Shown: positions 54,516 to 62,234, counted from the first letter of the stretch. The stretch is DNA of 64,000 bases from Actinotalea sp. Marseille-Q4924 (GCF_916618755.1 NZ_CAKAKB010000006.1:310001-374000), one strand, 5' to 3'. Notes: a model not told the origin generated them from the sequence alone. Numbers and translations: made by a program.

Positions 54516-54668
54516 TCAGGCGGTCCTGACCTGGTTGGGCAGGAAGCCGAGGAGCGCCCGCTCCCCGGCGATGGCGGCCCACCGGGCCACGAGCTGCGGC
54601 GGCACTGCCGCGGTGACGTCCTCGCGAGCGGTGGAGGCACCGGCGTTGGCGACGGCGAAATCACCCAT
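54516..54668 (-). CDS. 50-residue protein controlled by a c-di-GMP riboswitch
   Basis: The protein reads MGDFAVANAGASTAREDVTA, then AVPPQLVARWAAIAGERALL and GFLPNQVRTA. It is soluble and helical-looking, with no recognised family. ATG 54668 is 10 nt after the last pairing strand of the GEMM-I riboswitch, and the AGCAGG ribosome site sits between, immediately next to the P1 stem. A strong terminator follows the stop. The arrangement makes this a genuine gene despite its size. Regulation by c-di-GMP implies a link to motility, biofilm or surface behaviour. Confidence 0.7.
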   Translation of the reverse strand: MGDFAVANAGASTAREDVTAAVPPQLVARWAAIAGERALLGFLPNQVRTA

Positions 54669-54678
54669 GATGACCTGC

Positions 54679-54766
54679 TTCCGTTCGGCAGCCCGGCTGA
54701 CCCTGGTGGTCCCGTGGCTTTGCGTCCCCGCCTTTCGACGGGTTTGCCTTGTCGCTGACAACGGAA
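54679..54766 (-). promoter_or_regulatory. Cyclic di-GMP-I (GEMM-I) riboswitch
   Basis: On the complement strand an 88-nt aptamer is closed by TTCCGTT/AACGGAA. It contains AAGGCAAACC, a hairpin with GAAA tetraloop (CCCGTCGAAAGGCGGG), GGGACGCAAAGCC and the end AGCCGGGCTGCCGA. These match the conserved core of class I c-di-GMP riboswitches closely, including both ligand-contact strands and the tetraloop. The closing strand abuts the ribosome site of the 50-residue ORF, so control at translation is plausible; no separate terminator is seen between aptamer and ORF. Confidence 0.93.
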
Positions 54767-54834
54767 CTCTCCACCCGTGACTTGAGTGTTGTCAGCAGGT
54801 CAAAGATCGACATCACCCTTTCGGACCATGGTTT

Positions 54835-56367
54835 TCACCCGCTGGTCGGCGCGTCGCCGAGCACCTTGCGCTCCAGCGGACGGTTCGCCGGGCCCTGGAG
54901 CACCTCGCCGTCGATGCCGAACCGCGAGCCGTGGCAGGGGCACTCCCACGCCCGCTCGGCGTCGTTGAACCCGACGAGGCAGCCCAGGTGGGTGCATCGG
55001 GCGGACACGGCGTGCAGGTCGCCGGCGTCGTCGCGGTAGACGGCGCAGCGCTCACCCTCGACGCGGAGGACCGCACCCGACCCCGGCTGCAGCTCCTCCG
55101 GCGAGGCGACGTCGGACCGCTTGAGCCGGTCCCCGATGAAGTGCTTGGCGACGTTCACCTGCAGCTTCGCCATCGCCGGAGCGTCCCGCGGGTGCAGGCG
55201 TCGCGGGTCGTACAGGTCGGCCCAGAGCAGCGGGTCGCCGCCGATCTGGGACGCCAGCAGGCGCCCGCTCATGACCCCGGTGCTCATCCCCCAGCCGCCG
55301 AACCCGGTCGCCACGTGGACGTGGTCGGACCCCGGGTGGAAGGGCCCGACGAACGGCACCTTGTCCGTCGACGTGATGTCCTGCGTCGCCCAGCGGTGCA
55401 CGATCTCGGCGCGGGGGAAGCGCTCGGTCGTCCACGCGGCGAGCCGTTCCCACCGGTCCTCGACGCCGGACTCGCTGGGGTTGAAGTGCTCGCCGGTGAC
55501 GATGAGGAGGCGTCGTCCGTCGTCGTACGGGGCGGTGCGCACGGAGCGGGTGTTCTGCTCCTCGGTGATGTAGATGCCGCGCGGGTCGTCCGCCTCCGGG
55601 ATCGTCGCGGCGACGACGAGCTCGCGGCGGGGCGTGAGCCGGGCGAAGAGCATCGCGCGGTCGTACACCGGGTAGTGCGTCGCGACGACGACGTGCTCGG
55701 CGGTGACCGTCGCGCCGTCCTCGGTGGTGACGCGGCAGGGCTCACCCTCGTCGAGCCCGACGGCGCGCGTGCGCTCGAAGATGCGCCCGCCCCGCCGGAC
55801 GACGTCCTCCGCGAGCCCCAGGAGGTACTTGCGCGGGTGGAACTGCGCCTGGTCCTCGACGCGGACGGCACCGGCGACGTCGTAGGGCAGGTCGGTCGTC
55901 GTGACGTACGAGGCCGGGAGACCGGCGTAGCGGGCCGCCTCGACCTCGTCGGCGAGCTGCTCGAGCTCGTCCGCGGACTCCAGGTACGTGTATGCGGGCA
56001 CACGCTCCAGCTCGCAGTCGATGCCGAGCTCCGCGGCAACGTCCCACACGTGCTGCACGGCGTCGAGCTGGGAGCGTCCGTAGTCGCGCGCCGCCTGCTC
56101 GCCGGCCGAGCGGCGGATGTGGTCGTAGATGAGCGTGTGCTGCGCGGACAGCTTCGCCGTCGTGTGGCCGGTGACGCTCTCGACGATCCGGTCCGCCTCG
56201 GGGACGGCGACGCTCCGGCCGGCCCGCGTCAGCTCCCACGCGGTGCAGATGCCGGCGATGCCACCCCCCACGACGACGACGTCCACCGTGAGGTCCCCGG
56301 GCAGGGACGGGTACGGCGTCCCCGGCGCCGAGCGGATCCAGTACGACTGAGCACGTCCTGGCAGCAT
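54835..56367 (-). CDS. FAD-dependent oxidoreductase with C-terminal Rieske domain
   Basis: The 510-residue protein has an N-terminal DAO-type FAD domain: VDVVVVGGGIAGICTAWELT as dinucleotide motif, HTTAKLSAQHTLIYDHI and VATGFGGWGMSTGVMSG. It ends with a Rieske [2Fe-2S] domain whose ligands are visible as CTHLGC and CPCHGSRFG (Cys-His and Cys-His). This is the architecture of bacterial glycine/D-amino-acid-oxidase-Rieske fusion proteins of unknown substrate. ATG 56367 has AGGAGG 6 nt upstream; an ATG at 56397 lacks one. Probably soluble. Confidence 0.9.
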   Translation of the reverse strand: MLPGRAQSYWIRSAPGTPYPSLPGDLTVDVVVVGGGIAGICTAWELTRAGRSVAVPEADRIVESVTGHTTAKLSAQHTLIYDHIRRSAGEQAARDYGRSQLDAVQHVWDVAAELGIDCELERVPAYTYLESADELEQLADEVEAARYAGLPASYVTTTDLPYDVAGAVRVEDQAQFHPRKYLLGLAEDVVRRGGRIFERTRAVGLDEGEPCRVTTEDGATVTAEHVVVATHYPVYDRAMLFARLTPRRELVVAATIPEADDPRGIYITEEQNTRSVRTAPYDDGRRLLIVTGEHFNPSESGVEDRWERLAAWTTERFPRAEIVHRWATQDITSTDKVPFVGPFHPGSDHVHVATGFGGWGMSTGVMSGRLLASQIGGDPLLWADLYDPRRLHPRDAPAMAKLQVNVAKHFIGDRLKRSDVASPEELQPGSGAVLRVEGERCAVYRDDAGDLHAVSARCTHLGCLVGFNDAERAWECPCHGSRFGIDGEVLQGPANRPLERKVLGDAPTSG

Positions 56368-56491
56368 CTGGGGCCTCCTGGTGTCGGGTGCTGCCATGCT
56401 GCGCCGGGAAGATCACCACGGCAACCGCTCACCCGGGCCGTGCGACGGTGGCCCTGTCGGGGGACTCCCTCAGCGGCCCCGAGCCGGATGC

Positions 56492-57331
56492 TCAGCCGAT
56501 GGCCGCGGTTCCCTCCAGCACCGTCACGGTGCCGCCGCCCACCCACACCTGGCCGCCGACGCGCTCCACCGCGACCCTGCCGGCGCGTCCCAGTGCGGTG
56601 CCCTGCGCGGCGACGTACCGCTCCGGCACACGCCCCGCCTCGATGAGCCACTGCCCGACGGCGGCGTTGAGCGAGCCGGTCACCGGGTCCTCGGCGAACC
56701 CGCCGGGCCTGGGGAAGAACCCGCGCACCTCGAGCGCGACGTCGCCGCCTGCGTGGGGCCCGACGACGCCCACGAACCGCTCCCCCAGCACGTCCGCCCG
56801 GGGTCGCACGGCCAGGACGTCGTCGGCGGAGCGCAGGAGGACGGTCTGCCAGGGCGGGCCGTTGTCGCACCAGGCGTGGTCGACGACGTCGCCGCGCGCG
56901 AGTCCGAGACCCTCGGCGATCGCCCGGACGTCGTCCTCGTCGAGCGGACCGGTGCGCCGCCGACCGGGCGCCGCGAACGCCAGGACGCCGTCGTCGCCGC
57001 GACGCACGGGCACCAGCCCGGCGCCGCACTCCTGGACGACGACGTCGCCGCGGGGCGTCCCGCCCGCCGCGAGCCACGCGTGGCACGTGCCGAGCGTCGG
57101 GTGTCCGGCGAACGGGAGCTCGCGGCCCGCGGTGAAGATGCGGACGGCGTAGTCGGCGTCGGGATGCGTCGGGGGCACGAGGAACGTGGCCTCGGAGAGG
57201 TTGGTCCAGTCGGTGAAGCGCTGCATCTGCTCGGTCGTCAGGCCCTGCGCGTCGAGGACGACGGCGACGGGGTTGCCCAGCAGCGGTGCGGCCGTGAAGA
57301 CGTCGACCTGGGCGAAGCGGCGTGCGGTCAT
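56492..57331 (-). CDS. PhzF family isomerase-like protein
   Basis: The 279-residue protein matches the PhzF/diaminopimelate-epimerase-like fold: AQVDVFTAAPLLGNPVAVVL at the start, the active-site Glu in NLSEATFLVPP, RIFTAGRELPFAGHPTLGT, and FFPRPGGFAEDPVTGSLNAA. The substrate is unknown in most genomes, and no phenazine genes lie nearby. TAGCGT (complement of 57339-57344) ends 7 nt before ATG 57331, a leaderless-type start. Confidence 0.9.
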   Translation of the reverse strand: MTARRFAQVDVFTAAPLLGNPVAVVLDAQGLTTEQMQRFTDWTNLSEATFLVPPTHPDADYAVRIFTAGRELPFAGHPTLGTCHAWLAAGGTPRGDVVVQECGAGLVPVRRGDDGVLAFAAPGRRRTGPLDEDDVRAIAEGLGLARGDVVDHAWCDNGPPWQTVLLRSADDVLAVRPRADVLGERFVGVVGPHAGGDVALEVRGFFPRPGGFAEDPVTGSLNAAVGQWLIEAGRVPERYVAAQGTALGRAGRVAVERVGGQVWVGGGTVTVLEGTAAIG

Positions 57332-57382
57332 GACGGGGACGCTAGCGCCGCCGGCCCCCGTCGAGGCGGCGATGCCCGCATG

Positions 57383-57420
57383 ACGACGGCGGTGCACCCG
57401 GCCCGGTGCACCGCCGTCGT
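57383..57420. terminator. Intrinsic terminator hairpin
   Basis: A perfect 16-bp stem ACGACGGCGGTGCACC and complement around a 6-nt loop sits 54 bp after the stop of the leftward 98-residue ORF, supporting that this ORF is transcribed. Confidence 0.85.
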
Positions 57421-57473
57421 GGTCGCCCGTCCCACCCCCTCCGAGGGGACGGACGACCCCTGCTCGCGCCTCG

Positions 57474-57770
57474 TCAGCGCTCGAAGGTCATGCGTCTCCT
57501 GGCGGCCAGGAGCGGGGTGAGGTCCAGGACGTCCGCGAGGCCGGCGGGGCCGCCGTCCGCGTCGGACGGTGCGGTGCGTGCGGGGGACCCCGTCAGTGGG
57601 GTCAGCGGGGTCGGCGGGACGCGCTCCGGCACGGCCGCGGCCTCCAGGGACGTGATGGCGCGTCGGACGACCTCGGCGACGGTCATGACCCTCGCCGCGG
57701 CTGCGTGGCTCCCGGCGGCGGGACGCGACGCCGACCGCGGGACGGTCGGCAGCATGACGACCGTGCTCAT
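57474..57770 (-). CDS. Hypothetical protein downstream of the sigma factor gene
   Basis: The 98-residue protein reads MSTVVMLPTVPRSASRPAAG and later VAEVVRRAITSLEAAAVPER, with a Pro/Thr-rich middle and LDLTPLLAARRRMTFER at the end. No family is recognised. Its ATG overlaps the stop of a 7-codon ORF (MRLGVSP, complement of 57767-57790) that itself has GAGGAG upstream, so translation may be coupled. A strong terminator lies after the stop. It is in the same direction as the FliA-type sigma gene, 247 bp downstream of it. Confidence 0.45.
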   Translation of the reverse strand: MSTVVMLPTVPRSASRPAAGSHAAAARVMTVAEVVRRAITSLEAAAVPERVPPTPLTPLTGSPARTAPSDADGGPAGLADVLDLTPLLAARRRMTFER

Positions 57771-58017
57771 GGGGACACCCCGAGACGCATGAGCTGCTCC
57801 TCACCGACCGATGCCGCGCGGTACGCGCAGGCACCCTCCTGATCGGGTGCCCGGGTCGGGGTGTGAAGAGGTTCTGCGCCCGTGCCCGCCCCGGTGGAGC
57901 GAGTTCACCCGCTCGGGCGGCCCGGTGGCGGCGGTGCGTGCGCCTCGGAGGAGCTCGCTCTGAGCGTGAGGGCGGTCGCCCGGAGGGGACGAGGGCGGGC
58001 TCGACGTCGAGCGGCGT

Positions 58018-58908
58018 TCAGACCGCGACGTGCTGCCGCGCCGCGGGCGCGACGAGCGCGTCGTGCTGCGGCGAGCGCTGCGTCGGCACGTGCGCGACCG
58101 TCGTGACCGTGGTCGACGACACCGCGCGCGCGGCCACCTGCGCGAAGTACGCCCGACGACGACGCTCCGCGACGCCGGCGGGACGGTCCGCGACGGGCAC
58201 GAGCTCAGGGTCGAGGCTGGCGTTGATGCCGTCCTTGAGGAGTCCGAGCGCCTCGGTGCGGAGCTGGCTGATGCGCGACTGCGTCACGCCCAGCTCGTCC
58301 GCCAGGTCCGAGACGGGCCGGTCGTGGAAGAAGAGCTGCTCGACGACGTAACGGAGCCGCTCGGGCAGGGCGGCCACACCGGCACCGAGGAACTGCAGGC
58401 GCTCGTTCACGAGGAGGCTCTCCTCCGGACCCATGGTCGTCGTCGCGACGGTGTCGGCGATGGAGCCGTCGAACCCCTCGATCGAGAGGACCCGCGTCTC
58501 CGCGGCACCGCGCGCCACGTCGACCTCCTCGACGGCGACTCCCATGGCCTCGGCGAGCTCGTTCCGCGACGGCGTCCGCCCCAGGGTGCCGGTGAGCTCG
58601 TCCGTGAGGGTGGTGATACGCCGCGCCCGCTGCCGAGCGCCGCGGGAGACCCAGTCCATCGAGCGCAGCTCGTCCACCAGCGCGCCCCGGATGCGCAGCG
58701 CCGCGTACCGGGCGAAGGGGACCCCGGTCGACTCGTCGAAGGAGCGGGCGGCGCGGACGAGAGCGAGGTGGCCGGCCGAGACGAGGTCGCTCCGCGAGAC
58801 GTAGCTCGGCACGCGGGCGAGCATCGCGTTCACGTGGTAGCCGACGAGCGCGAGGTTCTCGGTCACGAGAACGTTCGTCGGGTGCTGGGTCGCTGCCGTG
58901 GGAGCCAT
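58018..58908 (-). CDS. fliA: FliA/WhiG-type RNA polymerase sigma factor (sigma-28 family)
   Basis: The 296-residue protein has region 2 (YVSRSDLVSAGHLALVRAAR; FARYAALRIRGALVDELRSM, with DWVSRGARQRAR as the region 2-3 boundary of sigma-28 factors), region 3 (TLTDELTGTLGRTPSRNELA) and region 4 HTH (VSDLADELGVTQSRISQLRT). A variable ~70-residue Arg/Val/Pro-rich tail follows that most FliA proteins lack. It should direct motility or sporulation-like promoters. A CTCA-N17-CCCGAA element lies just upstream. No anti-sigma FlgM is recognised nearby. Confidence 0.88.
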   Translation of the reverse strand: MAPTAATQHPTNVLVTENLALVGYHVNAMLARVPSYVSRSDLVSAGHLALVRAARSFDESTGVPFARYAALRIRGALVDELRSMDWVSRGARQRARRITTLTDELTGTLGRTPSRNELAEAMGVAVEEVDVARGAAETRVLSIEGFDGSIADTVATTTMGPEESLLVNERLQFLGAGVAALPERLRYVVEQLFFHDRPVSDLADELGVTQSRISQLRTEALGLLKDGINASLDPELVPVADRPAGVAERRRRAYFAQVAARAVSSTTVTTVAHVPTQRSPQHDALVAPAARQHVAV

Positions 58909-58917
58909 GGACCGGTT

Positions 58918-58944
58918 TTCGGGGTGGATGAGCCCCCGCTTGAG
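58918..58944 (-). promoter_or_regulatory. Candidate FliA-type promoter of the sigma factor gene
   Basis: On the complement strand CTCA (58941-58944), a 17-bp spacer and CCCGAA (58918-58923) differ by one base from the CTCA-N15-17-GCCGAA element that I recall for actinobacterial flagellar genes. It lies 9 bp before ATG 58908, compatible with autoregulation. Confidence 0.5.
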
Positions 58945-59081
58945 GCGCAGCAGAGGGTGAATGCTGCCTAGCGGCGCTCACCCGATCGAATGACATCGGT
59001 GCAGTTCAGCGACCTTGTCCGCGGTTGTCTGGAACCGTCCGATTTTGAATACGGACACAACGGATGGGTCGGGAACTTGAC

Positions 59082-59095
59082 GTGATCTTTATCAC
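59082..59095. promoter_or_regulatory. CRP/GlxR-like operator
   Basis: GTGATCTTTATCAC is a perfect GTGAT-N4-ATCAC palindrome matching GTGA-N6-TCAC of CRP-family sites. It lies in the 58909-59245 intergenic region, an AT-richer island between fliA and flgN that holds no gene, 150 bp before flgN. Confidence 0.5.
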
Positions 59096-59245
59096 AATCG
59101 CCGCTGTACCCCGTTCGGACCACGTGGTGGACAGGCACGACGCCCCAGGCACAGCTGCGAACCCATCACATGCCGCTGCGCGCGTCCGATGAGTCCTCGT
59201 GACCGGGAAGGTCGAGGGCCCGGTCCAGGACGAGGGGGATCGTCG

Positions 59246-59734
59246 ATGGCGTTGAACGAGCTGTCCGCCGCGCTGTGGCGCGAGCGCCGGCTCCTCGAGC
59301 TGCTGCTGTTCAAGCTCGACGAGCAACGCCTCGTCCTCGTCGACGGGCGCACGCAGTGGCTCGAGTACACGACCGACGAGATCGAGAGCGTCCTCGAGAA
59401 GGTGCGGGGCGCGGAGCTCGGCGTAGCCGTCGAGGTGCAGGACGCTGCTCTGGCGCTCGACCTGGATCCGGACTGCAGCCTGGCCGACCTCGCGGAGGCG
59501 GCACCCGCACCGTGGGACGACCTCCTCCACGACCACCGGCGCGCCGTCGTCGGGCTGGTCGAGGAGATCCGAGCCCTGCGCGAGACCAACAGTGGGCTGC
59601 TCACGACGTCGCACCGCTCCGTCCAGGAGGCGCTCACGGCCCTGGAGGACGCGGTGGGCACGGACGACGCGACCGACGACGCGACGGACGGCCCCGCCGA
59701 CGGCAGCGCTCACGTGCTCGACCGGACCCGGTGA
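59246..59734 (+). CDS. flgN: FlgN-family flagellar chaperone
   Basis: The 162-residue helical protein begins LNELSAALWRERRLLELLLF, continuing KLDEQRLVLVDGRTQWL, and LHDHRRAVVGLVEEIRALRE with NSGLLTTSHRSVQEAL. This is the actinobacterial FlgN pattern, a chaperone that escorts the hook-junction proteins FlgK and FlgL to the export gate. ATG 59246 has GAGGGGG upstream; an earlier ATG at 59189 adds an Arg/Gly-rich tail. flgK and flgL normally follow, but here only a short ORF does. The tail is Thr/Asp-rich. Confidence 0.82.
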   Translation: MALNELSAALWRERRLLELLLFKLDEQRLVLVDGRTQWLEYTTDEIESVLEKVRGAELGVAVEVQDAALALDLDPDCSLADLAEAAPAPWDDLLHDHRRAVVGLVEEIRALRETNSGLLTTSHRSVQEALTALEDAVGTDDATDDATDGPADGSAHVLDRTR

Positions 59735-59741
59735 GGCGGCG

Positions 59742-60032
59742 GTGAGCACCCCGCGTCGCTCCGGCCCTGAGGCGGCCGTGGGCACCTCGCCCCGCTCCGG
59801 CACGCTCGATCGTGGGCACCGCAGGGCGTCCGCGGTCCTCGCGGCGGTGGACGAGCTCGTCGAGGACCTCGGTCGCGCCTCGGGTTCCAGCGCGACCGCA
59901 GGGCCGACCGAGGAGGACGCCGAGCTTGCGTCCGTCGTCCTCGAGCTACGCCATCAGGAGGCGCTCCACCGCGCCGCCCTCGAGGTGACGGACCGGTTGC
60001 TGCCGTCGAGCCTGCTCGCGCTGATCCGGTAG
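59742..60032 (+). CDS. Short protein resembling the C-terminal D0 helix of FlgL
   Basis: The 96-residue protein starts at GTG 59742, 7 bp after flgN. Its last ~45 residues (EEDAELASVVLELRHQEALH, RAALEVTDRLLPSSLLALIR) follow the end of FlgL hook-junction proteins, whose terminal helix has the plan DxxLAxxVxxLxxQExxxxAALxxTxRxxxPSLLxFLR. The first half is Ser/Arg/Gly-rich and unlike FlgL. It is probably a remnant after deletion of flgK and most of flgL, or a small adapted derivative that still binds FlgN. Confidence 0.55.
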   Translation: MSTPRRSGPEAAVGTSPRSGTLDRGHRRASAVLAAVDELVEDLGRASGSSATAGPTEEDAELASVVLELRHQEALHRAALEVTDRLLPSSLLALIR

Positions 60033-60082
60033 GACTGCGCGCGCGGCCCCGACCGAAACCGCCCCGCGACGACGGCGCAGTC
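60033..60082. terminator. Possible terminator between convergent genes
   Basis: GACTGCGC (60033-60040) and GCGCAGTC (60075-60082) can pair around a GC-rich loop, with alternative inner pairing. No T tract is present. Confidence 0.35.
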
Positions 60083-60111
60083 GGGGCGTGCCCGTCGGCT
60101 CCGCCGTGGCC

Positions 60112-61127
60112 TCAGGCGACGCGGGTCGGCGGCACCTGCGTCTTTCCCGGGTCGCGCTCGGCGAGGTGCCCGACCGCGTCGTCGATCGCCGCCATGACGT
60201 ACTCGTCGAGCTCGATGCCCGACGCGCGCACGTTGTCGCGCACCTGCTCGGGCCGGGACGCGCCGATGATCGCCGACGCGACGTTCGGGTTCTGGAGCAC
60301 CCAGGCGATCGCCAGCTGCGCCATCGTGATGCCCAGGTCGTCGGCGATCGGCTTGAGGGCCTGGACCCCTGTCAGCACCTCGTCGTTCATGAACCGCTTG
60401 ATCATGTCCGCGCCGCCCTTCTCGTCGGCGGCGCGGCTCCCCTCGGGCACCGACTGCCCGGGCTGGTACTTGCCGGTCAGCACGCCCTGGGCCACGGGCG
60501 ACCACACGATCTGCGACACGCCGACCTCCTCGGACGCCGGCACCACCTCTGCCTCGATGACGCGCCACAGCATCGAGTACTGCGGCTGGTTCGAGATGAG
60601 CTGGATGCCCAGCTCCTGCGCCAGCGCGTGCCCGGCCCGGATCTGGTCCGCCGTCCACTCGCTCACGCCGATGTACAAGGCCTTGCCCTGCCGGACGACG
60701 TCGGCGAACGCCTGCATCGTCTCCTCGAGCGGCGTCTCGACGTCGTACCGGTGGGCCTGGTACAGGTCGACGTAGTCGGTGCCCAGTCGGTGCCCAGTCG
60801 GCGCAGGGAGCCGTGGACCGACTCCATGATGTGCTTGCGGGACAGCCCGGTGTCGTTGGGGCCCTTCGGGCCCGTCGGCCAGTAGACCTTGGTGAAGATC
60901 TCGAGCGACTCCCGACGCTCCCCCCGGAGGGCGTCGCCGAGCACCTCCTCCGCGACCGTGTTCGCGTAGACGTCCGCGGTGTCGAACGTGCTGATCCCGG
61001 CCTCGAGCGCCGCGCGGACGCACTCGACGGCCGTCTCGTTCTCCACCTGGGAGCCGTGCGTGAGCCAGTTCCCGTAGGTGATCTCGGAGATCTTCAGGCC
61101 GCTGTTGCCGAGGTACCGGTGCTGCAT
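60112..61127 (-). pseudogene. Aldo/keto reductase family gene with frameshift (11-bp duplication)
   Basis: The coding region begins at ATG 61127 (GGAG upstream) with [20 protein letters not shown] and runs correctly to [12 protein letters not shown]. There an exact 11-bp tandem duplication (60775-60785 and 60786-60796) shifts the frame. The remainder, [20 protein letters not shown] through WSPVAQGVLTGKYQPGQS to the end, is intact in another frame. Removing one copy restores a 334-residue protein with catalytic Asp ([10 protein letters not shown]), Tyr (Y of DVYANT) and Lys (FTKVYW), of the potassium-channel-beta-subunit-like reductases. As read, it yields a truncated product. Confidence 0.9.
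60775..60796. repeat. 11-bp exact tandem duplication causing a frameshift
   Basis: GTCGGTGCCCA occurs twice in a row inside the aldo/keto reductase gene. The flanking GTCGG at 60797 continues the repeat partially, a typical setting for replication slippage. Confidence 0.97.
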
Positions 61128-61265
61128 GGTTCGCTCCTGCGCGTCGTCGTTCGGGTGGCGGTGCGGGGTGGCCGCGGGCTGCCGTTCAGGCCGATTCGAC
61201 CACACGGCGCCGACACGCGCCGTCGATCGAGAGACGGAGCGGCTGCCGGCCGGCGTCGCGGTCGG

Positions 61266-61430
61266 TCAGCGCTGCGGAGTGACGGTGCCCGGGACGGCGC
61301 AGACGTCGCCCACGCACCCCGGCCCGTCGCCGCCGAGCAGCTGGAAGCGCGGCGCCGGTGACTCGGCCTCGTCCGGAGGCGTCGTCGGCCAGGCGTCGAC
61401 GTCGATCACGGCGTCCGCTCCCTCGCTCAT
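61266..61430 (-). CDS. Small two-cysteine protein coupled to DsbA
   Basis: The 54-residue protein reads MSEGADAVIDVDAWPTTPPD, then EAESPAPRFQLLGGDGPGCV and GDVCAVPGTVTPQR. The acidic N-terminal half is followed by a CVGDVC motif (CX4C). ATG 61430 overlaps the stop of the DsbA-like gene by 4 bp (ATGA), and GGAG lies 7 nt upstream. It has no signal peptide and no known family. The thiol pair next to a thiol-disulfide oxidoreductase suggests a substrate, partner or metal-binding peptide. Confidence 0.6.
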   Translation of the reverse strand: MSEGADAVIDVDAWPTTPPDEAESPAPRFQLLGGDGPGCVGDVCAVPGTVTPQR

Positions 61431-62113
61431 GCCCGCGCTCCACCCGTGCCCGCACCCTGCCGGTCCGCCGTGACCTGGGCGAGGGCCTGGGCGAAGACCT
61501 CCGCGTCCTGCGCACCGGACACGCCGTAGCGCCCGTCGAGGACGTAGAACGGCACGCCGGAGATGCCGTAGGCGCGCGCCTGGGCGAAGTCCTGCTCGAC
61601 CGCGTCCGCGTAGCGGCGGTCCGCCAGGGCGGCACGGACCTCGTCCGGGTCGAGGCCGACCTCGGCGGCGAGCTCCGTCAGCTCCTCGGCGCGACCGACG
61701 TGGCGACCCTCCACGAAGTACGCGCGGAACAGCCGCTCGACCATCGCGCCCTGCAGGCCGTGCGCGGCAGCGAGGTGCAGCAGCTCGTGCGCCCGGAGCG
61801 TCGTCGTGTGCTGGGCAGCGTCGAAGTCGTAGCTCAGCCCCTCGGCGGCGGCGATGTCGGTGACCTGGACGAGCATGCGCTCCACCTGGTCGGCCGGCAT
61901 GCCCTTGTGGCGGGCGAGGAAGTCCGCGACGGTGCCGCCGAAGTCCTCGGGCGTGTCCGGCGAGAGCAGGAACGAGTGGTACGTGACCTCGACCTCGAGG
62001 TCGCCGCCCTGCTCGCGGTAGCGCTCGACGCCCCGCTCGAAGCGACGCTTGCCGATGTAGCACCAGGGGCACACGACGTCGGACCAGACGTCCACGGAGA
62101 TCACAGCGCTCAT
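61427..62113 (-). CDS. DsbA/FrnE-family thiol-disulfide oxidoreductase
   Basis: The 228-residue cytosolic thioredoxin-fold protein has the active site CPWC in SVDVWSDVVCPWCYIGKRRF, and the helical insertion typical of FrnE (LSYDFDAAQHTTTLRAHELL). The cis-proline loop is ISGVPFYVLDGRYGVSGAQ. FrnE-type enzymes act as disulfide isomerases or in oxidative stress, and some in polyketide tailoring. No ribosome site of note precedes ATG 62113. It is followed by the coupled two-cysteine protein. Confidence 0.88.
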   Translation of the reverse strand: MSAVISVDVWSDVVCPWCYIGKRRFERGVERYREQGGDLEVEVTYHSFLLSPDTPEDFGGTVADFLARHKGMPADQVERMLVQVTDIAAAEGLSYDFDAAQHTTTLRAHELLHLAAAHGLQGAMVERLFRAYFVEGRHVGRAEELTELAAEVGLDPDEVRAALADRRYADAVEQDFAQARAYGISGVPFYVLDGRYGVSGAQDAEVFAQALAQVTADRQGAGTGGARA

Positions 62114-62234
62114 GTCACGGTCGAACCGCGGCGGCGCGCCCGGCATTCCGTCGTGCGTGGTGAGGCGGCTCTCCTCCGGTCGCCGCCCGGATGTCGTCGC
62201 GGACCGTGTCGGACCGCGCTGCTTCACTGGGGAG

